From contig NZ_JADE01000010.1 of assembly GCF_000518225.1 (NCBI RefSeq), positions 1 through 64,000 of the forward strand: 64,000 nt of DNA. Direction: 5' to 3'. This DNA comes from Helicobacter pametensis ATCC 51478. GTDB taxonomy: Bacteria; Campylobacterota; Campylobacteria; Campylobacterales; Helicobacteraceae. A program made the translations under genes and the position numbers. Positions 44,179 through 52,422 of the stretch are shown piece after piece. How positions within the stretch are numbered: position 1 is the stretch's first letter; the number at the start of each line of letters is the position of its first letter. Below the pieces are notes generated by a model, which was not told the DNA's origin, ran no database searches, and saw only the letters and a program-made list of their open reading frames with translations.

Positions 44179-45369
44179 ATGAAACTTGATGAAGTGCAGA
44201 CGCTAGATCATGAATTTGTGATGCCCACTTATCATAGGATGCAGGTTGCATTTGAGCGTGGGGAAGGTGCGAGATTGTTTGATGTAGAGGGCAGGGATTA
44301 TATTGATTTTGGGAGTGGGATAGGGGTCAATAGTGTGGGCTATGGCAACCCAAGAATGATCAATGTCCTCTGTGAGCAAGCACAAAAACTAATCCACACT
44401 TCCAATCTGTTCTACATCCCCAATCAAGCCTTACTTGCCCAAAAACTCATCAAGCTAAGCAGGATGGATATGAATGTGTTTTTTGCAAACTCTGGAGCTG
44501 AAGCCAATGAAGCGATGATCAAGCTTGCGCGCAAATATGGCGAGATCAGATTCCCTAAAAAACGCTACAAAATCATCACATTGCAATCTAGCTTCCATGG
44601 TCGCACCCTTGCTACACTCAAAGCAACGGGACAGGAGGCTTATCATAAGTATTTTGCACCATTTCCTGATGGGTTTGTGATCGCTCAAAATCTTCAAGAT
44701 GTGTATCAAAAAATCGATGATGAGACTTGTGGGGTGATGATCGAGCTTATTCAAGGTGAGGGAGGGATTTGTGCTCTTCCTCAAGATGAGGTGAGGGAGT
44801 TGGCTGCTTTTTTGCGCCAGCACCAAATTTTGCTTCTTGTTGATGAGGTCCAAAGTGGGGTATATCGCACTGGGGAGTTTCTAGCAAGTCATCTTTATGG
44901 AATTCAGCCTGATTTGATTTCATTGGCCAAAGGGATGGGGGGAGGTATCACGATCGGTGCTGTTATGAGTGCGCACAAAAATGTATTTGTGGCAGGAGAT
45001 CATGGAAGCACTTTTGGTGGGAATCCACTCAGCTCAAGAGTTGCTTTGGAGGTTTTGGAGATCTTAGAAGAGGAATACCATAGCAAGAAATTACAAGCAA
45101 AAATTGAGCTTTTTGAGGAGAGGCTTGAGGGTTTGCTTAAGCGATCTGATATTTTTTTGAAAAAGGTGGGGAGAGGATTGATGTGTGGGCTAGAGGCTAG
45201 AGACACTCAAATACAGCAAACTGTGATCTCCCAAGCACTTTGTGCTGGTGTTGTTGTGTTGCGCTCTGGGAGAAATGTCGTGAGATTTTTACCCCCACTG
45301 ACAATTTCTGAATGTGAAATTGATGAGGGGTTTGAGAGATTGCATTTGTTGGCTTGCTTAGATGAATAA
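44179..45369 (+). CDS. argD: Acetylornithine / succinyldiaminopimelate aminotransferase
   Basis: 396 residues, class III PLP aminotransferase: FANSGAEANEAMIKLARKY, SFHGRTLATLKATGQ, LLVDEVQSGVYRTGEF, and the PLP-binding Lys in LISLAKGMGGGITIGA. Used in arginine and, with the same enzyme, lysine/diaminopimelate synthesis. Other class III enzymes cannot be fully excluded. Ends 8 bases inside the phosphoesterase gene. Confidence 0.9.
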   Translation: MKLDEVQTLDHEFVMPTYHRMQVAFERGEGARLFDVEGRDYIDFGSGIGVNSVGYGNPRMINVLCEQAQKLIHTSNLFYIPNQALLAQKLIKLSRMDMNVFFANSGAEANEAMIKLARKYGEIRFPKKRYKIITLQSSFHGRTLATLKATGQEAYHKYFAPFPDGFVIAQNLQDVYQKIDDETCGVMIELIQGEGGICALPQDEVRELAAFLRQHQILLLVDEVQSGVYRTGEFLASHLYGIQPDLISLAKGMGGGITIGAVMSAHKNVFVAGDHGSTFGGNPLSSRVALEVLEILEEEYHSKKLQAKIELFEERLEGLLKRSDIFLKKVGRGLMCGLEARDTQIQQTVISQALCAGVVVLRSGRNVVRFLPPLTISECEIDEGFERLHLLACLDE

Positions 45370-46480
45370 TCTTTTTTATGTCGTTGCATTGAGCATTTTT
45401 GCTCTGATGCATCTTGGAATCTATATTTTGTTTTTTAAGAGATGGATTCAGAGAAGATGGGTGCGCGGGATCCTTGGGGCTTGGATACTTGTCAATTTCT
45501 GTGGAGTTTTGGTGTATTTTGCAGGGCGCTATGAGTTTGCATTGCCTCAAGCTGTATATTTTTGGGCTTCAATTAGTATTGGTGTATGCTTTGCTCTCTT
45601 TGTGGTGATGGTGCTTTATCGTGCTCTTCTTGGATTGAGTTTCTTTTCGCTTAAGCGTCGTAAAACATTGCAAGATGGGGCTGGATTGTTTTGTGGGGTG
45701 CTTTCTGGGGCTTATTTGGGATGGGGGATGATTGAGGGAGGGATGAAGCCAAAGATTGAGAGAGTTGATCTTGTGCTCAAGGGGTTGCAGCATCCATTCT
45801 CAGCAGTTCAGATAAGTGATCTGCATATCGGAGGCTTGATTGGCAAGATGGAGGTGGAGGAGATCGTTAGAAGCGTGATGGAGCTTAGGGCAAGTGTGAT
45901 TTTTCTCACAGGGGATATCATCGACACACGCGTTGCTTATCTTCAAGAATCTTTGAGTGCACTTGGCAAGCTCAATGCTCCTCTTGGTGTGTATTATGTG
46001 CTTGGCAATCATGAATTTTTCCATGGGGTTTATGAGGTAATCGATGCTGTTGAGAAGCTTGGATTTTATGTGCTCAAAAATGAAAATATCGTGCTCAAGA
46101 AAGATGGGAAAAATTTTGTGAATTTGGCAGGGGTGAATGATTTGTTTGGTAGGCGTTTTGGTGATTTACAACCCGATCTTGCACAGGCTCTAAGCAAGAG
46201 AGATGAACATCTGCCAACGATTTTGCTTGCACATCAGCCCAAATTTGCTCGAGAGATTGGGGAGGATGATGGGATTGATTTGATATTGAGTGGGCATACG
46301 CATGGGGGACAGATCTTTCCTTTTGGAATCTTTGTGCGATTAGATCAGCCTTATTTAGCAGGACTTTATCAGCACACAACAACAACTCAGATCTATGTCA
46401 ATCGTGGAAGTGGATTCTGGGGTCCTCCTATGAGAGTGGGCTCTAGGGCAGAGATCACTTATTTTGAGTTTAGGGGTTAA
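45362..46480 (+). CDS. Membrane metallophosphoesterase (YkuE/YaeI-like)
   Basis: 372 residues. Four N-terminal membrane helices (about 1-120), then a calcineurin-type phosphoesterase domain with the metal ligands in order: SDLHIGG, LTGDIID, LGNHEFF, LAHQPKF, GHTHGGQIFPFG. Members hydrolyse phosphodiesters at the membrane, for example UDP-diacylglucosamine-like lipids; substrate here unknown. Overlaps argD by 8 bases. Confidence 0.9.
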   Translation: MNNLFYVVALSIFALMHLGIYILFFKRWIQRRWVRGILGAWILVNFCGVLVYFAGRYEFALPQAVYFWASISIGVCFALFVVMVLYRALLGLSFFSLKRRKTLQDGAGLFCGVLSGAYLGWGMIEGGMKPKIERVDLVLKGLQHPFSAVQISDLHIGGLIGKMEVEEIVRSVMELRASVIFLTGDIIDTRVAYLQESLSALGKLNAPLGVYYVLGNHEFFHGVYEVIDAVEKLGFYVLKNENIVLKKDGKNFVNLAGVNDLFGRRFGDLQPDLAQALSKRDEHLPTILLAHQPKFAREIGEDDGIDLILSGHTHGGQIFPFGIFVRLDQPYLAGLYQHTTTTQIYVNRGSGFWGPPMRVGSRAEITYFEFRG

Positions 46481-46512
46481 AGTGATCTGCTTGAGGGGTG
46501 ATTGCTTGTTAA

Positions 46513-47238
46513 TCAGAATTTCAAAAAAGTATAGGCAACAAAAAATGAAAGACTTCCAAATGTGCTATAAATCGAGGTATCTCCAGTGCTTCCTGATTGC
46601 AATGCATTGAACTTAACTACAAAATCCAAAGCATGATTTTTGGAAAAAATATTTCTAAATCCAAAGTTTGAATTCATGATAAAAGTTGTAACTGAGCTTG
46701 TTGTGGAGACATTTGAAACATCAGTCAAAGTCACTTTTTGATTGATGTGTCGTCCGCCTAATCCGATTCCAACAAGAATGGCGGATTGATAAATATCTGA
46801 CTGATAGAGTGTGTAGCTAAGATTGTAGTTGAGAGTAAAGTCAAGTGTATAGCCCTTGAAGTGAGTGTTTAGGTATTGAGAAATGGGATAGTAATAATAG
46901 AGTGATTCTGTTATCTCTAATGGAGTGATGCCAATATCTATGGAAAAAATAGAGCTATATCTTGGGGAATGAGGGAGGATGATACCACCATTGAAATTTG
47001 CCATAAAAAAGGTATGAGAGCTATAATCTGAGCCCCATGTGCCTCCAGCCCCTAGTCCCAAAAACCATCCCCATTGTTTTGTGGTTTTTTTGAGTTCATT
47101 GATATCTTGTTGGCTTGGGATATCTTCATTGATTGTGTGTGTTTCATTTTTGAGATGATTTGAAGAATCGGATAATTCTTGTGATAGAAGATGGGTGCTG
47201 ATTCCTAGAGGGATCAATAAGACAAGAAATTTTTTCAT
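46513..47238 (-). CDS. Small outer-membrane beta-barrel protein
   Basis: 241 residues: signal peptide (MKKFLVLLIPLGISTHLLS), a charged linker, then alternating strands (WGWFLGLGAGGTWGSDYSS) ending with the barrel terminus SLSFFVAYTFLKF. Resembles small Helicobacter OMPs; not assigned to Hop/Hor families. It begins 3 bases after the lipoprotein stop, so both would be switched by the same poly-G promoter. Role unknown. Confidence 0.8.
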   Translation of the reverse strand: MKKFLVLLIPLGISTHLLSQELSDSSNHLKNETHTINEDIPSQQDINELKKTTKQWGWFLGLGAGGTWGSDYSSHTFFMANFNGGIILPHSPRYSSIFSIDIGITPLEITESLYYYYPISQYLNTHFKGYTLDFTLNYNLSYTLYQSDIYQSAILVGIGLGGRHINQKVTLTDVSNVSTTSSVTTFIMNSNFGFRNIFSKNHALDFVVKFNALQSGSTGDTSIYSTFGSLSFFVAYTFLKF

Positions 47239-47241
47239 AAT

Positions 47242-47721
47242 CTACTCCTTAAAATAAGCTTTTAGTCCTAAAAGGCATTGAGAAATTGCATATTTGAAAT
47301 TATCTGTCGAGGTTCCCATGCTCATGGCATAACCTCCGCTAGCGCTGCAGGAATAGACTAATTTTTTGTTGGCTAGATCAGTCATTTGGATGGAAACTTC
47401 TGGAGAATATCCATCCCCTCCTTCCCCATAGGATACATAAAGGGTATTTTCTCCATCTTTATCATCAGTGATGATGAAACCATATTTCATCAACTCATTG
47501 GCGATGGCTTGTCTTGGATCTAGGCTCTGCCCTTGAGATGATCCGACATATCCAAATCCATACACAGGAATCATGGATCCACTCTTGACATTTTTTGTTG
47601 AGGTTGGAGCAATAAATACAAATTGGTATTTCCTCACATTCTCAACATAATTCCACTTAGGTTCTTTGATCGCGCATCCTGTGACAAAAAGGATTGTTAA
47701 TAGAAACCAAAATTGACGCAT
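47242..47721 (-). CDS. Lipoprotein with DUF4136-like region, under a phase-variable promoter
   Basis: 159 residues from ATG 47721 (MRQFWFLLTILFVTGCAIKE), with lipobox FVTGC (Cys about residue 16) and AGGAGAG directly before the start. The mature part (YQFVFIAPTSTKN, then DPRQAIANELMKYGFIITDD) has the look of DUF4136-type lipoproteins. An in-frame TTG extension through the G tract exists (from 47793) but would bury the lipoprotein signal, so the shorter start is preferred. Operon with the OMP downstream. Function unknown. Confidence 0.82.
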   Translation of the reverse strand: MRQFWFLLTILFVTGCAIKEPKWNYVENVRKYQFVFIAPTSTKNVKSGSMIPVYGFGYVGSSQGQSLDPRQAIANELMKYGFIITDDKDGENTLYVSYGEGGDGYSPEVSIQMTDLANKKLVYSCSASGGYAMSMGTSTDNFKYAISQCLLGLKAYFKE

Positions 47722-47755
47722 CGCATCTCTCCTACAAAACCAAAACAAAACAAAA

Positions 47756-47793
47756 TATGTAGGATAGCTTACCCCCCCCCCCCCATATGTCAA
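47756..47793 (-). promoter_or_regulatory. Promoter with poly-G spacer for the lipoprotein/OMP pair
   Basis: On the minus strand a perfect -35, TTGACA (47788-47793), is followed by TAT, 13 G and then TAAGCT (47766-47771; spacer 16) or TATCCT (47761-47766; spacer 21). Changes in tract length alter the -35 to -10 spacing, a known transcriptional phase-variation arrangement. Which -10 is used is not certain. Confidence 0.65.
47772..47784 (-). repeat. Poly-G tract (13 G on the minus strand) in a promoter spacer
   Basis: Thirteen C on the plus strand, 51 bases upstream of the lipoprotein ATG. Confidence 0.92.
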
Positions 47794-47821
47794 GACTAAA
47801 AAGCAAAAATAAATGAGATTC

Positions 47822-50002
47822 TTATCTTTTAAGATTGATCGCCTCTTTGATCATTTCATCCCCTGTAGTGAAGCTTTTGGCATTCATGGAATACCCTCTT
47901 TGCATCAAGATGAGCTCTGTGAGGGCATTACCGATATCGACATTGCTTGTCTCAAGATAGCCTTGTTTGATATTGCCCATTGTGAGATTTCCCTGCTCAT
48001 TCCATCCTAGGATAGGATTCCCACTTTTGAGTTGTTTTTCTCCACCGATGAGCGTGCTCTCAAGTCCAAAGAGATTGCCTCCCATTTTGCCAAGCCCCTG
48101 ATCATTGGTAAAAGCAACAATCCCAATCCTTCCCATCGCTTCTTGCTTGCCATTGCTAAATTTGAGCAAAATGACACCATTATCATTGATATTGACTTTC
48201 TCAAGACTTCCCTCTGGATTTCCATTTTGCTCATATGAAGAAATTTTGGAATCACTATAGAGTTCATTAGTGCTTTTTCTCTTGCCATCCCCTGAAATGT
48301 CATAAGAGATTTTTTTCCCTTTGAATGGAATCTCGATGGGATCTGCTGTAGGGATGTTGTCCTGATCAAAGGAGATAGAATGCGTGATTGTCTCACCGAC
48401 TTTATTGCCACTGGCTATATCTTGGATATAGCTTTTTACTTCCCATTTTTGGTTGTTTTGACTTGCCAAATCCAATCCTTCAATCAGACTATATTCACTG
48501 ATGAGATGGTATTTTTTTCCATCTCCATCATAGATATCAACAGTGCTTGTGTAATGAGGGACTTCAATGGGTTTGCTTGAGATAGTTCCAAGAGAGATCT
48601 CTTTCCAAGAGCTGGGATCTTGGGCTGGGTTTGAGTTGCCTGTTTCTGCGATGCGTTGATAGAGCTTGCCATCAAAAGCGACAAAGGTATCTTGACCATA
48701 TTGATCTTGGGGGTTGTAGGTTGGGAATTGAAAGCTTTTTTCTTGACTAATTTTGATGAATTGATTTTGATCATTTAAGAGATACACATTGCCATCACGC
48801 TTGATCACATCTCCAGCTGTGTAGGTTTTGCTTCCATCAAATGTTTTGATATTTTCTGTGTCTATGACTTCCCAATCTGAGGAGTTGTTGATGGGGTTTG
48901 AATTTTCATTTTCATTTAGTTTTCTAAAAGTGATTCCAAGATAGGAGACTAGCTCGTTTGGCTTATAGCTTTGGTTTGGGCTATAGGGCGTGATGGGTTT
49001 GATTCTGCTCTCTTTTGTCTCGCTCATACCAAGACTATCAAAGAAACTCCCACTTGTTTGGATGCCATCTTGCAAAAGTGCTGGACTGGAGAGCTGGATG
49101 TTGAGGGTTGGATTTTTTGTATTTTGATCTTGGATGGCAATTTTGAGATCTAGACCAGTTTTGTCTTTGATGAGGGTTTTGAGTTCCCCCAATGTTCTAA
49201 AAGAATTTTCTTTTCCATCTCCATAATAAAAAGTATAAGTTTGTTGTTTGCCTTCATTATCTGTAAGGGTGATGTTGGCTTCATTGTTGATCTCAGAATC
49301 AAGAGATTTTTGATTGGCAAAGAAAATATTGACATCAGCATTGAGCATTCTAGATTCGTCTAATTTTCCATCTTGAACAAATGTGCCATAAGCATTCGTG
49401 GGATTTTGAGTTTTATTGAGATTGATTCCAAGATTGACTTCTGTGGTTTCAATAGGCTTAAAACGGAGGTTTTGAGGAATCTGAAGTGGAGAGAGTTTAT
49501 CAGAGGCAAGATTTTTCTCATCATCTTTAGGAGAAGATACAAAGTCTCCATCTTGAATTTTTCCAAGATTGACCCCATAGACATAATATCCTTTGGAATT
49601 GACAAGATATCCTTGAGCATCTTTACTGAAGCTCCCATCTCGTGTGAAAAAATTCTCTTGTTTTTGAGTGAATCCATTTTTTTTGACTTCCATTTCCCCA
49701 TCTTTATTTTCCCCTACGACAAACCATCCCTTGCCCTGATAAGCAAGATCAAATTCTCCTCCACTAGCTCTATAGCTTCCATTTTGGGTTGAGATGGCAT
49801 TGGATGCTGCGGTGACACCCATATTGACCTCATTGCTTGTTGGTCCATTCCCTAAAGCTTTTGGAGCCATGAGGGTTTCAAACTCTGGGCGACTCTCGCG
49901 ATAGCCTGTTGTATTGACATTGGCGATATTGTTTGAGACGCTATCAAGGCCAAATTGGTGAGTTTTGATTCCGCTATAGGAATTTAGGATTGTTCCATTC
50001 AT
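47822..50002 (-). CDS. flgE2: FlgE2-type flagellar hook protein with inserted carbohydrate-binding-like repeats
   Basis: 726 residues. N-terminal flagellar rod/hook motif MNGTILNSYSGIKTHQFGLD, SVSNNIANVNTTGYRE, and C-terminal TSNVDIGNALTELILMQRGYSMNAK are typical for FlgE. Next to flgD and fliK, as H. pylori HP0908 (flgE2); the main flgE is elsewhere. It is longer than that homologue as I recall it. In the middle, residues about 338-380, 387-418 and 428-469 form three related units of the pattern Y-x2-G/N-x-V-x-Y/D-G-x-x-Y/F, two ending in NPxxxSxW(E/K)(V/E)I, like CBM5/12 (chitin-binding type 3) modules. These would lie on the outer surface of the hook. Confidence 0.9.
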   Translation of the reverse strand: MNGTILNSYSGIKTHQFGLDSVSNNIANVNTTGYRESRPEFETLMAPKALGNGPTSNEVNMGVTAASNAISTQNGSYRASGGEFDLAYQGKGWFVVGENKDGEMEVKKNGFTQKQENFFTRDGSFSKDAQGYLVNSKGYYVYGVNLGKIQDGDFVSSPKDDEKNLASDKLSPLQIPQNLRFKPIETTEVNLGINLNKTQNPTNAYGTFVQDGKLDESRMLNADVNIFFANQKSLDSEINNEANITLTDNEGKQQTYTFYYGDGKENSFRTLGELKTLIKDKTGLDLKIAIQDQNTKNPTLNIQLSSPALLQDGIQTSGSFFDSLGMSETKESRIKPITPYSPNQSYKPNELVSYLGITFRKLNENENSNPINNSSDWEVIDTENIKTFDGSKTYTAGDVIKRDGNVYLLNDQNQFIKISQEKSFQFPTYNPQDQYGQDTFVAFDGKLYQRIAETGNSNPAQDPSSWKEISLGTISSKPIEVPHYTSTVDIYDGDGKKYHLISEYSLIEGLDLASQNNQKWEVKSYIQDIASGNKVGETITHSISFDQDNIPTADPIEIPFKGKKISYDISGDGKRKSTNELYSDSKISSYEQNGNPEGSLEKVNINDNGVILLKFSNGKQEAMGRIGIVAFTNDQGLGKMGGNLFGLESTLIGGEKQLKSGNPILGWNEQGNLTMGNIKQGYLETSNVDIGNALTELILMQRGYSMNAKSFTTGDEMIKEAINLKR

Positions 50003-50904
50003 GATGAACTCTTTTCATAAAATTCTAGGGCTGATTGGATGGGGACGATGAGCTCTCCCATCCTTAGCATAGGTTTTCCATTTTGGAAAATAACACTTTG
50101 CACTTCACCTCTGCCAACTCTTGCATGATGATATTCTCCTGTTTTTTCATTTAGGTTGTAATCAGCTTTGATTGTGTATGTCCCCTCTTGGGCTTGATTT
50201 CCATTTTTTTGCTTGCCATCCCAGCTGAAATTGATATATCCCTTTTCTCCATTTTTGTCTTTTAGATCAATACTTGCGACAAGATTCCCCTTCTCATCTA
50301 GAATACTAATCATTGGCTTTCCTTTTGAGGCATCAATTGGCTCATCAAAATAGAGACTAAAATCAGCCTTCCCTTCTTTCTCTAGCGTGATTCCAAACAC
50401 ATCAGTTTCAGCGATTTTTCCAATCATTGCTACAGTGTTGAAAGAAGACATTTGAGTCATAGAATCACTAGCCTTTGCACTCTCTCCTATGCCCTTATCA
50501 AGCCCTTCCAAACTTGCCTTAAAGGCTTCTTGGAATTTTTTGAGTTCCTCATTGACTTCCTTGGTGGATTTCATCGCATCTGCGACTTCCATCATAGTTT
50601 TTTTATTTTGTTCCATCATCTCTACTTGTGTGAGTTGAGCAGTTTGTGTGATGATTTTATCTGTCTCCATTGGTGCGGTTGGATCTTGATTTTTGAGTTG
50701 TTCGAGAAACAATTTCATAAATGCATCATTGTCTAGCTCATTGATATTGCGCTGATTTTTTTTCTTTTCAGCTTCTTTGATATCTTGGCCAGTGAGTTTG
50801 GCTAGGGCATTGGGCTGCTCTAGCGGTTTTTTGGTCTGAATCTGCTCTTCTTTGACTGGATTGTTCAAAGGAGGGGTTGCAGGCTTTGAAATTGTTTCTG
50901 TCAT
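49999..50904 (-). CDS. flgD: Flagellar hook assembly protein FlgD
   Basis: 301 residues. N-terminal FlgD scaffold region LDNDAFMKLFLEQLKNQDPTAPMETDKI followed by QTAQLTQVEMMEQNKKTM, then a helical part, then FlgD Ig-like and tudor-like domains with INFSWDGKQKNGNQAQEGTYTI. FlgD caps the growing hook so that FlgE subunits can join. Overlaps flgE2 by 4 bases (ATGA). Follows fliK after 12 bases. Confidence 0.93.
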   Translation of the reverse strand: MTETISKPATPPLNNPVKEEQIQTKKPLEQPNALAKLTGQDIKEAEKKKNQRNINELDNDAFMKLFLEQLKNQDPTAPMETDKIITQTAQLTQVEMMEQNKKTMMEVADAMKSTKEVNEELKKFQEAFKASLEGLDKGIGESAKASDSMTQMSSFNTVAMIGKIAETDVFGITLEKEGKADFSLYFDEPIDASKGKPMISILDEKGNLVASIDLKDKNGEKGYINFSWDGKQKNGNQAQEGTYTIKADYNLNEKTGEYHHARVGRGEVQSVIFQNGKPMLRMGELIVPIQSALEFYEKSSS

Positions 50905-50916
50905 AAAAATCCTTTT

Positions 50917-52230
50917 TTATGCGTATTGCACCATTTTGATCTCCATAGATTGTGCCAATGGAGTCTCATTGAGATTTTCTAAGCTATTTTTGTTCCCTTT
51001 TTGATTCTGCTCTTCTTGTTGGTTTTTTTGTTTTTGAGAATCGCCTTGAGAGAAATTAAGCTCTACATTGCTAAATCCCGCATTGGCAAGAGTGGTTCTA
51101 AACTCATTTTGATTTTGGATAAAGGTTTGTAGTGCATTGGTGTTGTTGGCATTGATATTGACTTGAAGCTCTTTGCCTTTTTTGGTGATGGTGACCTCAA
51201 GTTTTCCGAGCTCTTGTGGATTGAGCTCCATAGAAAGCTTTGTAAATGGAGGTTTGTAGTTGGCAATCTCTTCTCTTAGGCGTTGCGTGAAGTGGTTGAG
51301 TGTTTCTCTGCTTTGAGCGATTTTGTGCTGTGTATCCCTTTTGGCTTCACTTAAAACTAGATCTTGTGTTTTTTCATTTTTTTTATCTTCGATCTTTTCT
51401 TCTGCTTTTATTTCGTCATTTTGAGATTTTTGAGCCAATAAGGCAGCCAATGTCCCCTCTTTGGAGAGTGGGAATTGGGTAGGTTGTGAGGTTTGGATGG
51501 GCTGTGTGGGAAGATTGGACTGAGTATTTTGGATTTGAGAATTGCTGTGTTCGTTTGTGTGAGTTTGAATGGATGGTTTGAAATGAGTGGCAGCTATTCT
51601 TTGTTTGGATTTATTAGAAGATTCTGTGAGTGTGGAAATCTGGGATGTTTGGGTGTTTTTTTGGACTTTTTGCGTGATGTGTGGTGAGGTTTGAATCATA
51701 TTTTGTGGATTTTCTTGAGGTTTGATTTGAGGAGTTTTTCCTCGCACTTTTTTGGGTTTTGTTTGATTATTTTGGGTGGAGGAGGTTTCAAGCTTAGTGA
51801 GGTTGAGCTGGTGATCTTGTGTTATTTTTTGAATATCACGCAGAGTTCTTGATGAGCTTTTGGGTTTGAGGGTTAGTGCCTCTTTGAGATTGTGTTGAGT
51901 TTCTGGTTTTGGGGATGGAGTTTGAAGCTGGAGTTTGCTTTGAGTGAGGAGTTGCTTTTGGGTGGGAGATATTTGTGTGGATTGTGATGATAGAGAAGTT
52001 TTGGATTTGGAGATTTTGAGATTTGTCGGTGTTGCTTTGTTTTGGATTTCTTGTGTTTTGGATGGATTGAGTGGATGTTGAAGAAGGACTTGAGCGAAAT
52101 TTGATTCTTTGATTTTGCCTTTGCTTTTATTTTGCTGCTGGATCATGGGCAAAATAGATTTAGATTTGCTAGTTTTCTTGCCTTTTTTGGGTTGAGGTAA
52201 GACAGAGATTTGAAGAGGGCTTGAAGTCAT
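50917..52230 (-). CDS. fliK: Flagellar hook-length control protein FliK
   Basis: 437 residues. The first ~300 are low-complexity and Gln/Ser/Thr/Lys-rich (the measuring part), and the C-terminus has the folded FliK domain LSMELNPQELGKLEVTITKKGKELQVNINA with NALQTFIQNQNEFRTTLANAGF, which contacts FlhB to switch export. First gene of fliK-flgD-flgE2 behind a sigma54-like promoter. Confidence 0.9.
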   Translation of the reverse strand: MTSSPLQISVLPQPKKGKKTSKSKSILPMIQQQNKSKGKIKESNFAQVLLQHPLNPSKTQEIQNKATPTNLKISKSKTSLSSQSTQISPTQKQLLTQSKLQLQTPSPKPETQHNLKEALTLKPKSSSRTLRDIQKITQDHQLNLTKLETSSTQNNQTKPKKVRGKTPQIKPQENPQNMIQTSPHITQKVQKNTQTSQISTLTESSNKSKQRIAATHFKPSIQTHTNEHSNSQIQNTQSNLPTQPIQTSQPTQFPLSKEGTLAALLAQKSQNDEIKAEEKIEDKKNEKTQDLVLSEAKRDTQHKIAQSRETLNHFTQRLREEIANYKPPFTKLSMELNPQELGKLEVTITKKGKELQVNINANNTNALQTFIQNQNEFRTTLANAGFSNVELNFSQGDSQKQKNQQEEQNQKGNKNSLENLNETPLAQSMEIKMVQYA

Positions 52231-52270
52231 GGGTTGTCCTTCATAAATTGGTATTGTTTGGAGTTATATA

Positions 52271-52287
52271 AGCAAAACACATTCCCA
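52271..52287 (-). promoter_or_regulatory. Sigma54-like promoter upstream of fliK
   Basis: On the minus strand, TGGGAATGTGTTTTGCTT has GG (52284-52285) and GC (52272-52273) exactly ten bases apart, with TTTGC at -12. It fits the YTGGCACN5TTGCW consensus at the key positions. Transcription would begin near 52260, 30 bases before fliK. RpoN control of class 2 flagellar genes is known in H. pylori. Confidence 0.6.
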
Positions 52288-52422
52288 ACAGATTCCCCTT
52301 GATTGAAAAGAATTTTTTTCATCACTTGACTCTGGATTACTTGAATTATTTTGGATTTAAATTTGTTCTGTTTTGATTAAAATTTCAAGCTTTATTGACT
52401 AAATTTTGGACATCGGAGTCAC

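Noticed and set aside
47722..47793. Translation of the lipoprotein from TTG 47793 through the G tract (MTYGGGG...)
   Set aside because: It is in frame at 13 G, but it would place the lipoprotein signal 24 residues inside the protein. ATG 47721 has its own AGGAGAG, and TTGACA fits a -35 box better.
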